From Bacteroidales bacterium UBA6377 (GTDB lineage Bacteria; Bacteroidota; Bacteroidia; Bacteroidales; UBA932), in contig DJQV01000016.1 in assembly GCA_002438805.1 (NCBI GenBank), positions 33,395-97,394 on the forward strand: a stretch of DNA of 64,000 bases, given 5' to 3'. The translations under genes were made by a program, and so were the position numbers. The notes beneath the pieces are model-generated. The model searched no databases and was not told the origin of the DNA. It worked only from the letters and a program-made list of their open reading frames with translations. Positions 6,799 through 15,424 of the stretch are shown here, in pieces (the stretch's first letter is position 1; the number at the start of each line of letters is the position of its first letter).

Positions 6799-8534
6799 AT
6801 CCTGCAACTGTCTTCGCGCTCCCGCAGATCACGTATGCGCAGCTGGATTGAAGAATTTCCCCGATAATAGTTCTCCACTATCGTGTAGCAGACATCGAAG
6901 GGATTGCCGTCCTTGATGTAATCATAGAAATCCGCCATATTGAATGCAATTGACGGGATCTGATGGTATGGCTGCGCCTCCTGGATGAGGTCGAGCTTCA
7001 TGTGCACCCCGCCGGCCCCGACTTTGCGCCCCGTTCCGGCATCGTAGACATTCTCCGTCTCGAAGACCGGGTTGTGGTTGCCCGGCCCGAACGGCTGGAA
7101 CTGCTTGAGTATCCGGAAGAACTTCGGGTTGATCTGGGCAAAGTCCAGTTTTGCGTCCACCTCCACCACCGGAGTCGTCATCTCTTTGACAATGTGCCCT
7201 TCGACGAAAGCGTCCATCCTGCGGGCGAACTCCCCGAGATTCTCTTCTTTAAGGGTCAGCCCGGCCGCATACATGTGCCCGCCGAAATTCTCCAGCAGGT
7301 CGGCACAACTCTCTATGGCCTCGTACAGATCGAAGCCGGAAATGCTCCTTGCCGACCCGGTGACAAAGCCGTTTGACTTGGTCAGCACCACGGTCGGCCG
7401 GTAATAGGCCTCCACGAGCCGCGAAGCGACGATCCCCACTACACCCTTGTTCCACTTAGGATTGTAGACTATCGTGGCGTTGGTGCCGCTCAGACATTTG
7501 CCGGACTGCACCATTTCAAGCGCCTCCTGGGTGATCTCCCTGTCTATGTTCTTGCGTTCGTTGTTGCTCTCGTTGATCTGCCGTCCTATTGCCATCGCCG
7601 CGGCTGAATCCGCCGCAGTGAGGAGTTCCACAGCCATGCGCCCGGACTCCATCCGCCCTGCGGCGTTGATCCGGGGGCCGATCTTGAACACGATGTCGTC
7701 CACGGTGATGTGCCCCGGTTCCAGATTGGACAGGGACACCATGGCCAACAGGCCCTGGCAGGGGTTCTCGTTGAGCTGCTTAAGCCCGAAATGGGCAAGG
7801 ATACGGTTCTCCCCCACCATGGTGACAAGGTCAGAGGCTATGCTCACGACCAGCAGGTCGAGCAGGGGCACCAGGCTCTCGAACGGCACCCCGAACTTCT
7901 GGGAATAGGCCTGCACAAGTTTGAATCCCACCCCACAGCCGGAGAGGTCGTCAAACGGATAACTGCAATCCTCCCTCTTGGGATCGAGCACGGCCACGGC
8001 CTTCGGGAGCTCAGCTTCCGGCAGATGGTGGTCGCAGATGATGACATCCACTCCCTTGGTGGAGGCGTATTCCACCTTGTCTTTAGCCTTTATACCGCAG
8101 TCAAGTGTAATCAGAAGGGTGAAGCCATTGTCAGCCGCCCAGTCTATCCCCTTGAACGACAAGCCATAACCCTCATCGTAACGGTCAGGGATATAAAAAT
8201 CCACCGAAGAGGTGAAACGCTTGAGAAACGAATACACGAGCGCCACGGCAGTGGTCCCGTCCACATCGTAGTCCCCATACACAAGAATCTTCTCCCCTGA
8301 GGTCACGGCCCCGCGAAGGCGCTCCACAGCGACATCCATGTCCTTCATCAGGAAAGGGTCATGGAGGTTCTCAAGGCTCGGGCGAAAAAAAGATCTGGCC
8401 TGCTCGAATGTCTCCACTCCCCGCTGCACAAGCAGGCCGGCAAGCACCTTGTCGATACCCACTTCCGCCGCGAGCCTCTCCACCTTAGCCCTATCGGCCG
8501 GCTCCTTTACTATCCACTTGCAGTCCTTAGCCAT
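6795..8534 (-). CDS. recJ: Single-stranded-DNA-specific exonuclease RecJ
   Basis: 579 residues, normal length. RecJ degrades single-stranded DNA 5'-to-3' in recombination and mismatch repair. The DHH-family metal motifs are all visible: YGDYDVDGT (residues ~81-89), LLITLDCG, VIICDHHLPEAE, and the DHHA1 signature GSARSISGFDL with FGGHMYAAG. The OB-fold and C-terminal part follow (FGPGNHNPVF). The start at 8534 gives a standard N-terminus and lies 7 bases after a TAACTTTG box. It is the first gene of a two-gene unit with DUF418. Confidence 0.95.
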   Translation of the reverse strand: MAKDCKWIVKEPADRAKVERLAAEVGIDKVLAGLLVQRGVETFEQARSFFRPSLENLHDPFLMKDMDVAVERLRGAVTSGEKILVYGDYDVDGTTAVALVYSFLKRFTSSVDFYIPDRYDEGYGLSFKGIDWAADNGFTLLITLDCGIKAKDKVEYASTKGVDVIICDHHLPEAELPKAVAVLDPKREDCSYPFDDLSGCGVGFKLVQAYSQKFGVPFESLVPLLDLLVVSIASDLVTMVGENRILAHFGLKQLNENPCQGLLAMVSLSNLEPGHITVDDIVFKIGPRINAAGRMESGRMAVELLTAADSAAAMAIGRQINESNNERKNIDREITQEALEMVQSGKCLSGTNATIVYNPKWNKGVVGIVASRLVEAYYRPTVVLTKSNGFVTGSARSISGFDLYEAIESCADLLENFGGHMYAAGLTLKEENLGEFARRMDAFVEGHIVKEMTTPVVEVDAKLDFAQINPKFFRILKQFQPFGPGNHNPVFETENVYDAGTGRKVGAGGVHMKLDLIQEAQPYHQIPSIAFNMADFYDYIKDGNPFDVCYTIVENYYRGNSSIQLRIRDLREREDSCRI

Positions 8535-8541
8535 ATCAGAG

Positions 8542-8549
8542 CAAAGTTA
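8542..8549 (-). promoter_or_regulatory. -7 box for recJ
   Basis: TAACTTTG on the minus strand, 7 bases upstream of ATG 8534; the mRNA should begin at or very near the start codon. A lysS box faces away from it at 8574. Confidence 0.5.
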
Positions 8550-8573
8550 ATCATTTATTTCAGAATTTTATAG

Positions 8574-8581
8574 TACTTTTG
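8574..8581 (+). promoter_or_regulatory. -7 box for lysS
   Basis: TACTTTTG, only 4 bases before ATG 8586, which implies a leaderless transcript. Confidence 0.5.
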
Positions 8582-8585
8582 CAGC

Positions 8586-10112
8586 ATGGAATATAGTGAA
8601 CAGGAACTTTTGCGCAGGGAGTCTCTTTCCAAGCTCAGGGAGCTCGGAATCGAGCCTTACCCGGCAGCCGAATACCCGGTCAACGCCACAGCCGCTGAGA
8701 TCACGGCCGGATACGACCCGGAAAAGAGCAATTATCAGGAAGTCTGCATAGCCGGCAGGCTAATGAGCCGCCGCATAATGGGAGCCGCCTCCTTCGGCGA
8801 GCTGCAGGACAGCACGGGGAGAATCCAGATCTATGTCAAGCGCGACGAGATCTGCCCGGGCGAAGACAAGACCATGTACAACACAGTCTGGAAGAAGCTT
8901 CTCGACATCGGTGACGTCATCGGCATCAAGGGCTTCGCATTCATCACCCAGACAGGCCAGCTCAGCGTACACGCCAAGGAGCTGACCCTCCTGAGCAAGT
9001 CCCTCAAGGTTCTCCCTATCGTCAAGGAGCAGGACGGGCAGGTATTCGACGCCTTCACCGACCCGGAACTCCGCTACCGCCAGAGGTATGTGGATCTCAT
9101 CGTGAACCCGCAGGTAAGGGAAGTCTTTGTCAAGAGGGCCAAGATCATCGCCACGATGAGGCAGTACTTCAACGAGGCCGGATGCCTAGAAGTCGAGACC
9201 CCGATCCTGCAGAGCATCCCGGGAGGCGCGACCGCACGCCCGTTCATCACGCACCACAACGCGCTGGACATCCCGCTGTACTTGAGGATCGCCAACGAGC
9301 TCTACCTCAAGAGGCTGATCGTCGGCGGATACAACGGCGTATACGAGTTCGCCAAGGACTTCCGCAACGAGGGCATGGACAAGACCCACAACCCGGAGTT
9401 CACCTGCATGGAGATATATGTGGCCTACAAGGACTACAACTGGATGATGAAGTTCGTCGAGAAGATGCTCGCCAAGGTATCTGAAGCCGTCAACGGGACC
9501 ACCGTCGTCAAGATCGGGGACAACGAGGTGGACTTCGGCGGAAGCTACCGCCGCCTGCCTATGCTTGAAGCCATCAGAGAGTACGCCGGGGTGGACATCA
9601 GCGGCATGGATGAAGACGCTCTCCGCGAGACCTGCGCCCGCCTCAACGTCAAGACCGAACCTTCCATGGGCAAAGGCAAGCTCATCGATGCCATATTCGG
9701 TGAATATTGCGAGGACAAGCTCATCCAGCCGACATTCGTCACGGACTACCCTGTCGAGATGTCACCTCTGACCAAGCGCCACCGCGACAACCCCGAGCTC
9801 ACTGAGCGCTTCGAACTGTTCGTCTGCGGCAAGGAACTGGCCAACGCCTACTCCGAACTCAACGACCCTATCGATCAGCTCCAGAGATTCGAGGAGCAGG
9901 CCAGACTCAAGAGCAAGGGTGACGACGAGGCCATGTACATCGACATGGACTTCGTGCGCGCCCTCGAATACGGTATGCCGCCGACCTCCGGGATGGGCAT
10001 GGGAATCGACCGTCTGACCATGTTCATGACCGGCCAGACCACCATCCAGGACGTGCTCTTCTTCCCTCAGATGAAGCCGGAGAAGACCCTCAAGAAAGAA
10101 GACAAGAAGTGA
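8586..10112 (+). CDS. lysS: Lysyl-tRNA synthetase (class II)
   Basis: 508 residues. It charges tRNA-Lys with lysine in the cytoplasm. The N-terminal OB-fold tRNA-binding domain (RRIMGAASFGELQD..IQIYVKRDE) is followed by the class II core: motif 1 near ETPILQSIPGGATARPF, motif 2 in EFAKDFRNEGMDKTHNPEFT, and motif 3 GMPPTSGMGMGIDRL near the end. It leads a tightly packed operon: its TGA overlaps the GTG start of the rRNA methyltransferase gene by 4 bases (GTGA). Confidence 0.97.
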   Translation: MEYSEQELLRRESLSKLRELGIEPYPAAEYPVNATAAEITAGYDPEKSNYQEVCIAGRLMSRRIMGAASFGELQDSTGRIQIYVKRDEICPGEDKTMYNTVWKKLLDIGDVIGIKGFAFITQTGQLSVHAKELTLLSKSLKVLPIVKEQDGQVFDAFTDPELRYRQRYVDLIVNPQVREVFVKRAKIIATMRQYFNEAGCLEVETPILQSIPGGATARPFITHHNALDIPLYLRIANELYLKRLIVGGYNGVYEFAKDFRNEGMDKTHNPEFTCMEIYVAYKDYNWMMKFVEKMLAKVSEAVNGTTVVKIGDNEVDFGGSYRRLPMLEAIREYAGVDISGMDEDALRETCARLNVKTEPSMGKGKLIDAIFGEYCEDKLIQPTFVTDYPVEMSPLTKRHRDNPELTERFELFVCGKELANAYSELNDPIDQLQRFEEQARLKSKGDDEAMYIDMDFVRALEYGMPPTSGMGMGIDRLTMFMTGQTTIQDVLFFPQMKPEKTLKKEDKK

Positions 10113-10888
10113 GAGAAACCCTCACATCAGCTTCCAATCCGAAGATAAAAAAACTTATCGCGCTGCAGCAGAAAGCCTCTGAGCGGCGCGAAAGTTCTTT
10201 ATTCGCAGTAGAAGGCCGCCGGGAACTCTCCCGCTGCCTTGAAGCCGGGTACGAGCCGGACACGATATTCATCTGTCCCGAGATCGCAGGTCCCGTCTCC
10301 CTGCCGGAATGCCGGATCTGCGAAGTGAGCCGGGAAGTATACGCCAAGATAGCCTGCCGGGAAGGCACCGAGGGAATAATCGCCGAGATCAAAGCCAGAC
10401 CCCACAGTCTGGACAATCTTCGGCTCAGTGCAAGCCCGCTCATTGCTGTGCTTGAAAGCGTCGAGAAGCCAGGCAACATCGGCGCGGTCCTCAGAACCTG
10501 CGATGCAGCCGGGGCGGATGCCCTTATAGTATGCGATCCCAGAGCCGATCTGGACAACCCCAACTTGATCCGCGCCTCGCTTGGAGCAGCATTCACGGTA
10601 CAGACCGCATCATGCAGCAGCGAGGAAGCCATCAATTACCTCAAATCAAGAGGGATACAGATACTCACCGCACAGCTCCAGGACTCCTCCGCCTACTACG
10701 ACTGCGACATGCGCGGGCCCACCGCCATCGTGATGGGCACCGAATCCACCGGTCTCAGCACACAATGGCGGGAGGCCGCAGACGCACACATCATGATACC
10801 TATGCTCGGCAAGGTTGATTCCCTCAACGTCTCGGTGTCCGCCGCCATACTTCTTTACGAATCAGTAAGACAACGCCAAAATGGATAA
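10109..10888 (+). CDS. SpoU/TrmH family RNA 2'-O-methyltransferase
   Basis: 259 residues from a GTG start that overlaps the lysS stop. Proteins of this SPOUT family methylate a ribose in rRNA or tRNA using SAM. The N-terminus (SNPKIKKLIALQQKASERR..FAVEGRREL) is the L30e-like substrate-binding domain seen in RlmB/TsnR-type enzymes. The knotted C-terminal domain has the motifs EKPGNIGAVLRTCDAAG, MGTESTGLS and MLGKVDSLNVSVSAAI. The exact target nucleotide cannot be told from sequence. It overlaps aroE by 8 bases. Confidence 0.9.
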   Translation: MRETLTSASNPKIKKLIALQQKASERRESSLFAVEGRRELSRCLEAGYEPDTIFICPEIAGPVSLPECRICEVSREVYAKIACREGTEGIIAEIKARPHSLDNLRLSASPLIAVLESVEKPGNIGAVLRTCDAAGADALIVCDPRADLDNPNLIRASLGAAFTVQTASCSSEEAINYLKSRGIQILTAQLQDSSAYYDCDMRGPTAIVMGTESTGLSTQWREAADAHIMIPMLGKVDSLNVSVSAAILLYESVRQRQNG

Positions 10889-11540
10889 ATTCGGACTCAT
10901 CGGGCATCCGATTGCCCACTCACTCAGCCCAGCCCTGTTCAGCGCCGCCTACAACGGGAAATACCAGTACGACCTTATTGAGACCCCCGATTTCAACGAA
11001 GCATGGGACCGTTTCCTCAAAGAATATAAGGCAATCAATGTCACGGCCCCGTTCAAGGGAGATGCATTCCGCATGGCTGACTGGAAAAGCCCTGAATGCG
11101 AGAGGGTCGGGGCCACCAACCTCTGCCTGCGCACACCCGAAGGCGTCAAGGCCTGGAATTCCGATTACCTTGGGGTCAAAGCCCTTCTTGAGCCGCTCGA
11201 ACGAGGTAGCGCCGCCGTGATAGGGTTCGGAGGAGCGGGCAAGGCAGCGCTTGCAGCTGCCGAAGATCTTGGATTCGACACGCGGCTCTACCGCCACGAC
11301 GGCATAGCTGACGGAGTGACGGCTGATGTCATCATCTACACTCTGCCGTCTGCCGTCGACGGAATCGACAAACTTGACTGTCAGCATCTTATAGAGGCAA
11401 ATTACAAGAATCCCTGCCTTTCGGGACACAAGGGCTACATCCCGGGGACGGCCTGGCATCTCCAGCAGGCAGTGCTCGGCTACGGGATAATGAGCGGAGA
11501 GGCCCCGGACATCGAGGCTATGCGAAAAGTGTATCTCTGA
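10881..11540 (+). CDS. aroE: Shikimate dehydrogenase
   Basis: 219 residues, shorter than the ~245-270 usual for AroE. It reduces 3-dehydroshikimate to shikimate with NADPH in aromatic amino acid synthesis. The N-terminus FGLIGHPIAHSLSPALF binds substrate, and the catalytic Lys is in NVTAPFKGDAF. The conserved Asn of GATNL and Asp of WNSDYLG are present, as is the nucleotide-binding GFGGAGKAAL. The compact size seems to come from a short NADP domain. It is third in the lysS operon and overlaps convergent aroK by 23 bases, so two shikimate-pathway genes meet tail to tail. Confidence 0.92.
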   Translation: MDKFGLIGHPIAHSLSPALFSAAYNGKYQYDLIETPDFNEAWDRFLKEYKAINVTAPFKGDAFRMADWKSPECERVGATNLCLRTPEGVKAWNSDYLGVKALLEPLERGSAAVIGFGGAGKAALAAAEDLGFDTRLYRHDGIADGVTADVIIYTLPSAVDGIDKLDCQHLIEANYKNPCLSGHKGYIPGTAWHLQQAVLGYGIMSGEAPDIEAMRKVYL

Positions 11541-12027
11541 TCAGTTCCGCCACTTCACGCACGGACTTGCCGGTAGTGTCCACAACCAGCGAAGCCTGGG
11601 AATAGAGCGGCTCCCTCATGGCGAACAGTCTGTCCGCATCCTTGAAGAGGGGTCTAGAAGCATCGCTTCCGCCTATACGGGAGCGTATCTCCTCAAGCGA
11701 AGTCCTAAGATAGACGCTTTCCGTCCTCTCAAGAAGGATCTTCCGGGAGGCAGGGAAACAGAAAGTGCCTCCGCCAAGCGAGAGCACGGAGGGCTTCCAG
11801 ATCGACTCGGCCCTGTCCAGAAAGGCCTCCAGGGCCTCAAGTTCCGCCTTGCGGAAAGCCCCCTCTCCTCCGGCACTGAATATGTCCCGGATCGTGCGGC
11901 CCTCACGCCTGACTATGACCGAATCCAGATCCGCGAAATGCGCATCCGTCAGTGCAGCCAGCTCACGCCCCACAGTGCTTTTGCCGCAACCCATGAAACC
12001 GGTCAAGGCTATGATCCTTTTTTTCAT
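11518..12027 (-). CDS. aroK: Shikimate kinase
   Basis: 169 residues, normal size. It phosphorylates shikimate with ATP. The P-loop GFMGCGKST (residues ~10-18), DLDSVIVRREGRTIRDIF with its shikimate-binding Asp, and LSLGGGTF are all visible. The start at 12027 lies 4 bases after a TATCTTTC promoter-like box. It is transcribed opposite to aroE and divergently from ssb. Confidence 0.93.
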   Translation of the reverse strand: MKKRIIALTGFMGCGKSTVGRELAALTDAHFADLDSVIVRREGRTIRDIFSAGGEGAFRKAELEALEAFLDRAESIWKPSVLSLGGGTFCFPASRKILLERTESVYLRTSLEEIRSRIGGSDASRPLFKDADRLFAMREPLYSQASLVVDTTGKSVREVAELIRDTLFA

Positions 12028-12031
12028 GTCC

Positions 12032-12039
12032 GAAAGATA
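12032..12039 (-). promoter_or_regulatory. -7-like box for aroK
   Basis: TATCTTTC on the minus strand, 4 bases before ATG 12027. It differs from TAnnTTTG only in the last base. Confidence 0.35.
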
Positions 12040-12100
12040 GCGAATTTCCTATCGCTTTTAGCGAAAAAAACTGTATCTTGCAGGGATAAATTTTGTTTAT

Positions 12101-12685
12101 ATGTCACTTAATAAAGTAATGCTTATCGGTAACGTCGGGAAAGATCCTGAAGTACGTTACCTTGACGGAAATGCCCAGGGCGGGCAGGGAAGGAAAGTCG
12201 CCACCTTCACGCTGGCGACAACGGAGAGGTTCAGAGACCGTAATGGAGAGTCCCGGGAAAACACCGAGTGGCACAACATCACAGCCTGGGGACAGCCCGC
12301 GGACACAGTGGAGAAATTCGTAAAAAAAGGCACCCAGCTCTATATTGAGGGCAGACTCCGCACAAGGTCATGGACCGACCAGAGCGGCAACAAGAGATAT
12401 ACGACCGAGATCAACGTGGACAACCTCCAGCTCCTCGGACGCAGGGATGCTTCAGACAACGGCACCTATCCGGGAAATCAGGGCAACACATCGCAGGGCG
12501 ATGGATACCGCCCGAACCCTTATACAGCGGCCGGCCCCCAGCAGAGCGGCGGATACCCGCAGAATTCTTACACGGCGTCTTCCGGTCCGCAGCAGCAATA
12601 CCCGCGGCCATCACAGCCAGCCCCACAGCCTGTACAGCAGACTCCTGCCGTAGACGACAACCCGGCTGACGACCTTCCATTCTAA
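12101..12685 (+). CDS. ssb: Single-stranded DNA-binding protein
   Basis: 194 residues. SSB coats single-stranded DNA during replication and repair. The N-terminal OB-fold (MSLNKVMLIGNVGKDPEVRY to about residue 113) is standard. It is followed by a long Gln/Pro/Ser/Gly/Tyr-rich disordered linker and the acidic tip DDNPADDLPF that recruits partner proteins. It is separated by 11 bases from the first MFS transporter. Confidence 0.95.
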   Translation: MSLNKVMLIGNVGKDPEVRYLDGNAQGGQGRKVATFTLATTERFRDRNGESRENTEWHNITAWGQPADTVEKFVKKGTQLYIEGRLRTRSWTDQSGNKRYTTEINVDNLQLLGRRDASDNGTYPGNQGNTSQGDGYRPNPYTAAGPQQSGGYPQNSYTASSGPQQQYPRPSQPAPQPVQQTPAVDDNPADDLPF

Positions 12686-12696
12686 AAGACAGGAAA

Positions 12697-14064
12697 ATGG
12701 CTGAAAAGATACACAGACTGATGAACGACTCGCCGGTGGCGAGGTGGACAGTGCTCGTGCTCGTGGCGCTGATGATGTTCTTCGCATATATGTTCGTGGA
12801 CGTGATGTCCCCGCTCAAATCTCTAGTCGAGAGCAAGCTGGGATGGAGCAGCGGAGTTTTCGGCAAATATGCCGCCTCCGAGTACATCCTCAACGTCTGC
12901 GGATTCCTCATTATTGCAGGTATCATCCTGGATAAGCTCGGGGTACGTTTCTCCGGCATCCTTTCCGCCGGGCTGATGGTCTTCGGTGCCGCGCTCAAGT
13001 TTGTCGCCGTGAGCGACTGGTTCGAGGGCACCTCGTTCTGCCATTGGCTCGACAGCTGGTGGATTGAGATGCCCGGAAGCGCCAAGATGGCATCCCTGGG
13101 ATTCATGATATTCGGCTGCGGCTGCGAGATGGAAGGCACCAATGTCTCCAAGATTCTCGCCAAGTGGTTTAAAGGCAAGGAGATGGCTCTGGCCATGGGG
13201 CTTGAGATGGCAATCGCCCGCCTCGGGGTCTTCGCCGTCATGTGGATCGCCCCGCTCATCTCCGCCAAGTTCGGCGGCTCCATCATGGGTCCGGTAGGAT
13301 TCTGCGGCGCCCTCCTGATGGTCGGCCTCATCAACTTCATCATCTTCGGAGTGATGGACCGCAAGTTCGACTCCCAGCTCGTTGATGCCGGCCTTGCAAC
13401 TGCCGAGAAGTCCCCGGAGGACGAGTTCCATGTCAGCGACCTCAAGGCTATCTTCACCAGCAAGATGTTCTGGATAGTCTCGCTGCTATGCGTACTCTAC
13501 TACAGCGCCATCTTCCCGTTCCAGCGCTATGCGACCAACTTCCTCGAAGAGACTCTGTCCATAGGTGCCGCAGAGGCGGCCAAATTGTTCAGCTGCTTCC
13601 CGATACTCGCCATGGTGATGACCCCTCTTCTGGGCATCTTCCTCGATCGTAAAGGCAAGGGGGCATCGATGCTCATGATCGGCTCCGTGATAATGATCGC
13701 CTGCCACCTGAGCTTCGCGTTCCTGCTTCCGGCTTTCCCTCAGAAGTGGTTCGCCCTGCTGCTGATCGTTGTCCTCGGGGTCAGCTTCTCTCTCGTGCCG
13801 GCTGCGCTATGGCCGTCCGTGCCGAAGATAATCGACGAGAAGATCCTCGGAAGCGCATACTGCCTCATATTCTGGGTCCAGAACATCGGTCTTTGCCTGG
13901 TTCCTATGCTCATAGGATCTCTGCGCGAATCCACAGGCAGTTACCTTGTGCCGATGGTCGTATTCTCAAGTTTCGGAGTTCTGGCATTCATCCTGAGCCT
14001 CTGCCTCAAGGCCGAGGACAGAAAGAAGGGCTACGGCCTCGAACTTCCTAACATCCAAGAATAA
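12697..14064 (+). CDS. Major facilitator superfamily transporter (MFSD1-like), first of two
   Basis: 455 residues with about 12 predicted membrane helices. The second half carries LVPAALWPSVPKIIDEKILGSAY and WVQNIGLCLVP, which resemble the C-terminal repeat of MFSD1-type transporters; animal MFSD1 moves dipeptides, but no substrate can be assigned here. GCGCEMEG and KWFKGKEMALAMGLEMAIARLG form the conserved N-terminal-half signature. It is followed 4 bases later by a clear paralog, so the two may form a pair or have diverged in substrate. Confidence 0.85.
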   Translation: MAEKIHRLMNDSPVARWTVLVLVALMMFFAYMFVDVMSPLKSLVESKLGWSSGVFGKYAASEYILNVCGFLIIAGIILDKLGVRFSGILSAGLMVFGAALKFVAVSDWFEGTSFCHWLDSWWIEMPGSAKMASLGFMIFGCGCEMEGTNVSKILAKWFKGKEMALAMGLEMAIARLGVFAVMWIAPLISAKFGGSIMGPVGFCGALLMVGLINFIIFGVMDRKFDSQLVDAGLATAEKSPEDEFHVSDLKAIFTSKMFWIVSLLCVLYYSAIFPFQRYATNFLEETLSIGAAEAAKLFSCFPILAMVMTPLLGIFLDRKGKGASMLMIGSVIMIACHLSFAFLLPAFPQKWFALLLIVVLGVSFSLVPAALWPSVPKIIDEKILGSAYCLIFWVQNIGLCLVPMLIGSLRESTGSYLVPMVVFSSFGVLAFILSLCLKAEDRKKGYGLELPNIQE

Positions 14065-14068
14065 GGAT

Positions 14069-15424
14069 ATGCCTGTTCTGACAGGGAAAAAAGCCGGAGC
14101 AGGCTCAGCCAGATGGGTGGCGCTTATCTGTCTGATGGTGCCGATGTTCGCTTCGTACTTCTTCGACGACATGTTCTCGACGCTTTCCCAGATATTCCAG
14201 CATCCGGAAAGCCTCGAGCTCGGTTGGGACAGCGCGGACTACGGCTTTTACGCCGGAGGATACAGTTTTCTATGCGTCTGCGGAGGGCTGGTCGTATGCG
14301 GAGTCCTGCTTGACATTTTCGGCGTAAGGATCATCGGTTCCGTTTTCGTGGGCCTGATGGCCTTGGGCGCCGGCACTGTGCTGTTTGCTCTCAGGTCAGG
14401 CCTCGCCCCCGGCACTTCCCTGCTTATCGCATATATAGGCTGCATGATTTTTGGTCTCGGCAGCGAGATCGCCGGGGTCGCGGTGACACGGTCCATAGCC
14501 AAGTGGTTCAAAGGCGGCAACGTGGCTTTCGCCATGGGTGCACAGGTGGCGGTCGCCCGTCTGGGCACCGCTGCCGCATTCATCCTGTCCCCTGTGCTCG
14601 TGGCACGAAAGGCGGAAGGTGAGATGTACTCTCTCGCCGAGACGGCAAGGCCGGCCCTGTTCGGGCTGTGCCTTATCATGGTCGGTGTGCTGCTGTGGGG
14701 TGTTTTCGTGGCGATGGACGCCCGTTTCGACAGGCAGCACGGAGTGCAAAGCGGCAGAGGCGGCGTGAGAGAGGAGGACAAGTTCAAGTTTTCCGATCTG
14801 CTCAGACTCCTCTCCAACAAGCGGTTCATAATGGTTTCCCTGCTTTGCGTATTTTTCTACTGCTGCATCATATCATTCAAAAAATTCGGCACCGCGATAG
14901 TGATACCGAGATTCGGGATGGATGTAGACAGCGCCAAATGGGTCATCACCATGATTCCTTTCTTCACGGTGGTGTTCACACCCATGTTCGGTGCCCTGGT
15001 GGACAAGGCCGGCAAGGCTACGATGTGGATGATCACAGGTTCTGTCCTGGTGCTTGCAGCGCACCTGCTGCTAAGGTTCGCGCCACAGGGTGTCCCGTTC
15101 TGGGGATATTTCTCGATTGCCATCCTCGGCATCGGGTACTCTCTCGTGCCTTCGGCAATGTGGCCGTCCGTGCCCAAGATAGTCCCGGAGCGCAACCTCG
15201 GCACAGCTTACTCCCTGATATATTGGGTGCAGAACATGGGCATGCTGCTCGTGCCCGTATTCGTAGGCCGTATATTCAAAATATCAGACGGCGTGGAAGC
15301 GGCATGCCGCGCGGAACACATATTCATCGCACTCGGGACACTCGCCATAGCGGTAGCTTTCGCCCTGTCCTGCACGTCCCGAAAACATCCAGAACTCGCG
15401 CTCGATAAACCAAGCGTCAAATGA
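14069..15424 (+). CDS. Major facilitator superfamily transporter (MFSD1-like), second of two
   Basis: 451 residues, a paralog of the preceding gene: SDL..SLLCV, LVPSAMWPSVPKIV, GTAYSLIYWVQNMGMLLVP and KWFKGGNVAFAMGAQVAVARLG line up with it throughout. About 12 membrane helices. The two likely arose by tandem duplication and then diverged considerably. Its stop overlaps the dxs start (ATGA), so dxs depends on the same transcript. The substrate is unknown. Confidence 0.85.
   Translation: MPVLTGKKAGAGSARWVALICLMVPMFASYFFDDMFSTLSQIFQHPESLELGWDSADYGFYAGGYSFLCVCGGLVVCGVLLDIFGVRIIGSVFVGLMALGAGTVLFALRSGLAPGTSLLIAYIGCMIFGLGSEIAGVAVTRSIAKWFKGGNVAFAMGAQVAVARLGTAAAFILSPVLVARKAEGEMYSLAETARPALFGLCLIMVGVLLWGVFVAMDARFDRQHGVQSGRGGVREEDKFKFSDLLRLLSNKRFIMVSLLCVFFYCCIISFKKFGTAIVIPRFGMDVDSAKWVITMIPFFTVVFTPMFGALVDKAGKATMWMITGSVLVLAAHLLLRFAPQGVPFWGYFSIAILGIGYSLVPSAMWPSVPKIVPERNLGTAYSLIYWVQNMGMLLVPVFVGRIFKISDGVEAACRAEHIFIALGTLAIAVAFALSCTSRKHPELALDKPSVK

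Noticed and set aside
10881..11540. Short AroE (219 aa) as a possible pseudogene
   Set aside because: The catalytic Lys, Asn and Asp and the nucleotide-binding glycines are all present, and the frame is intact within a tight operon.
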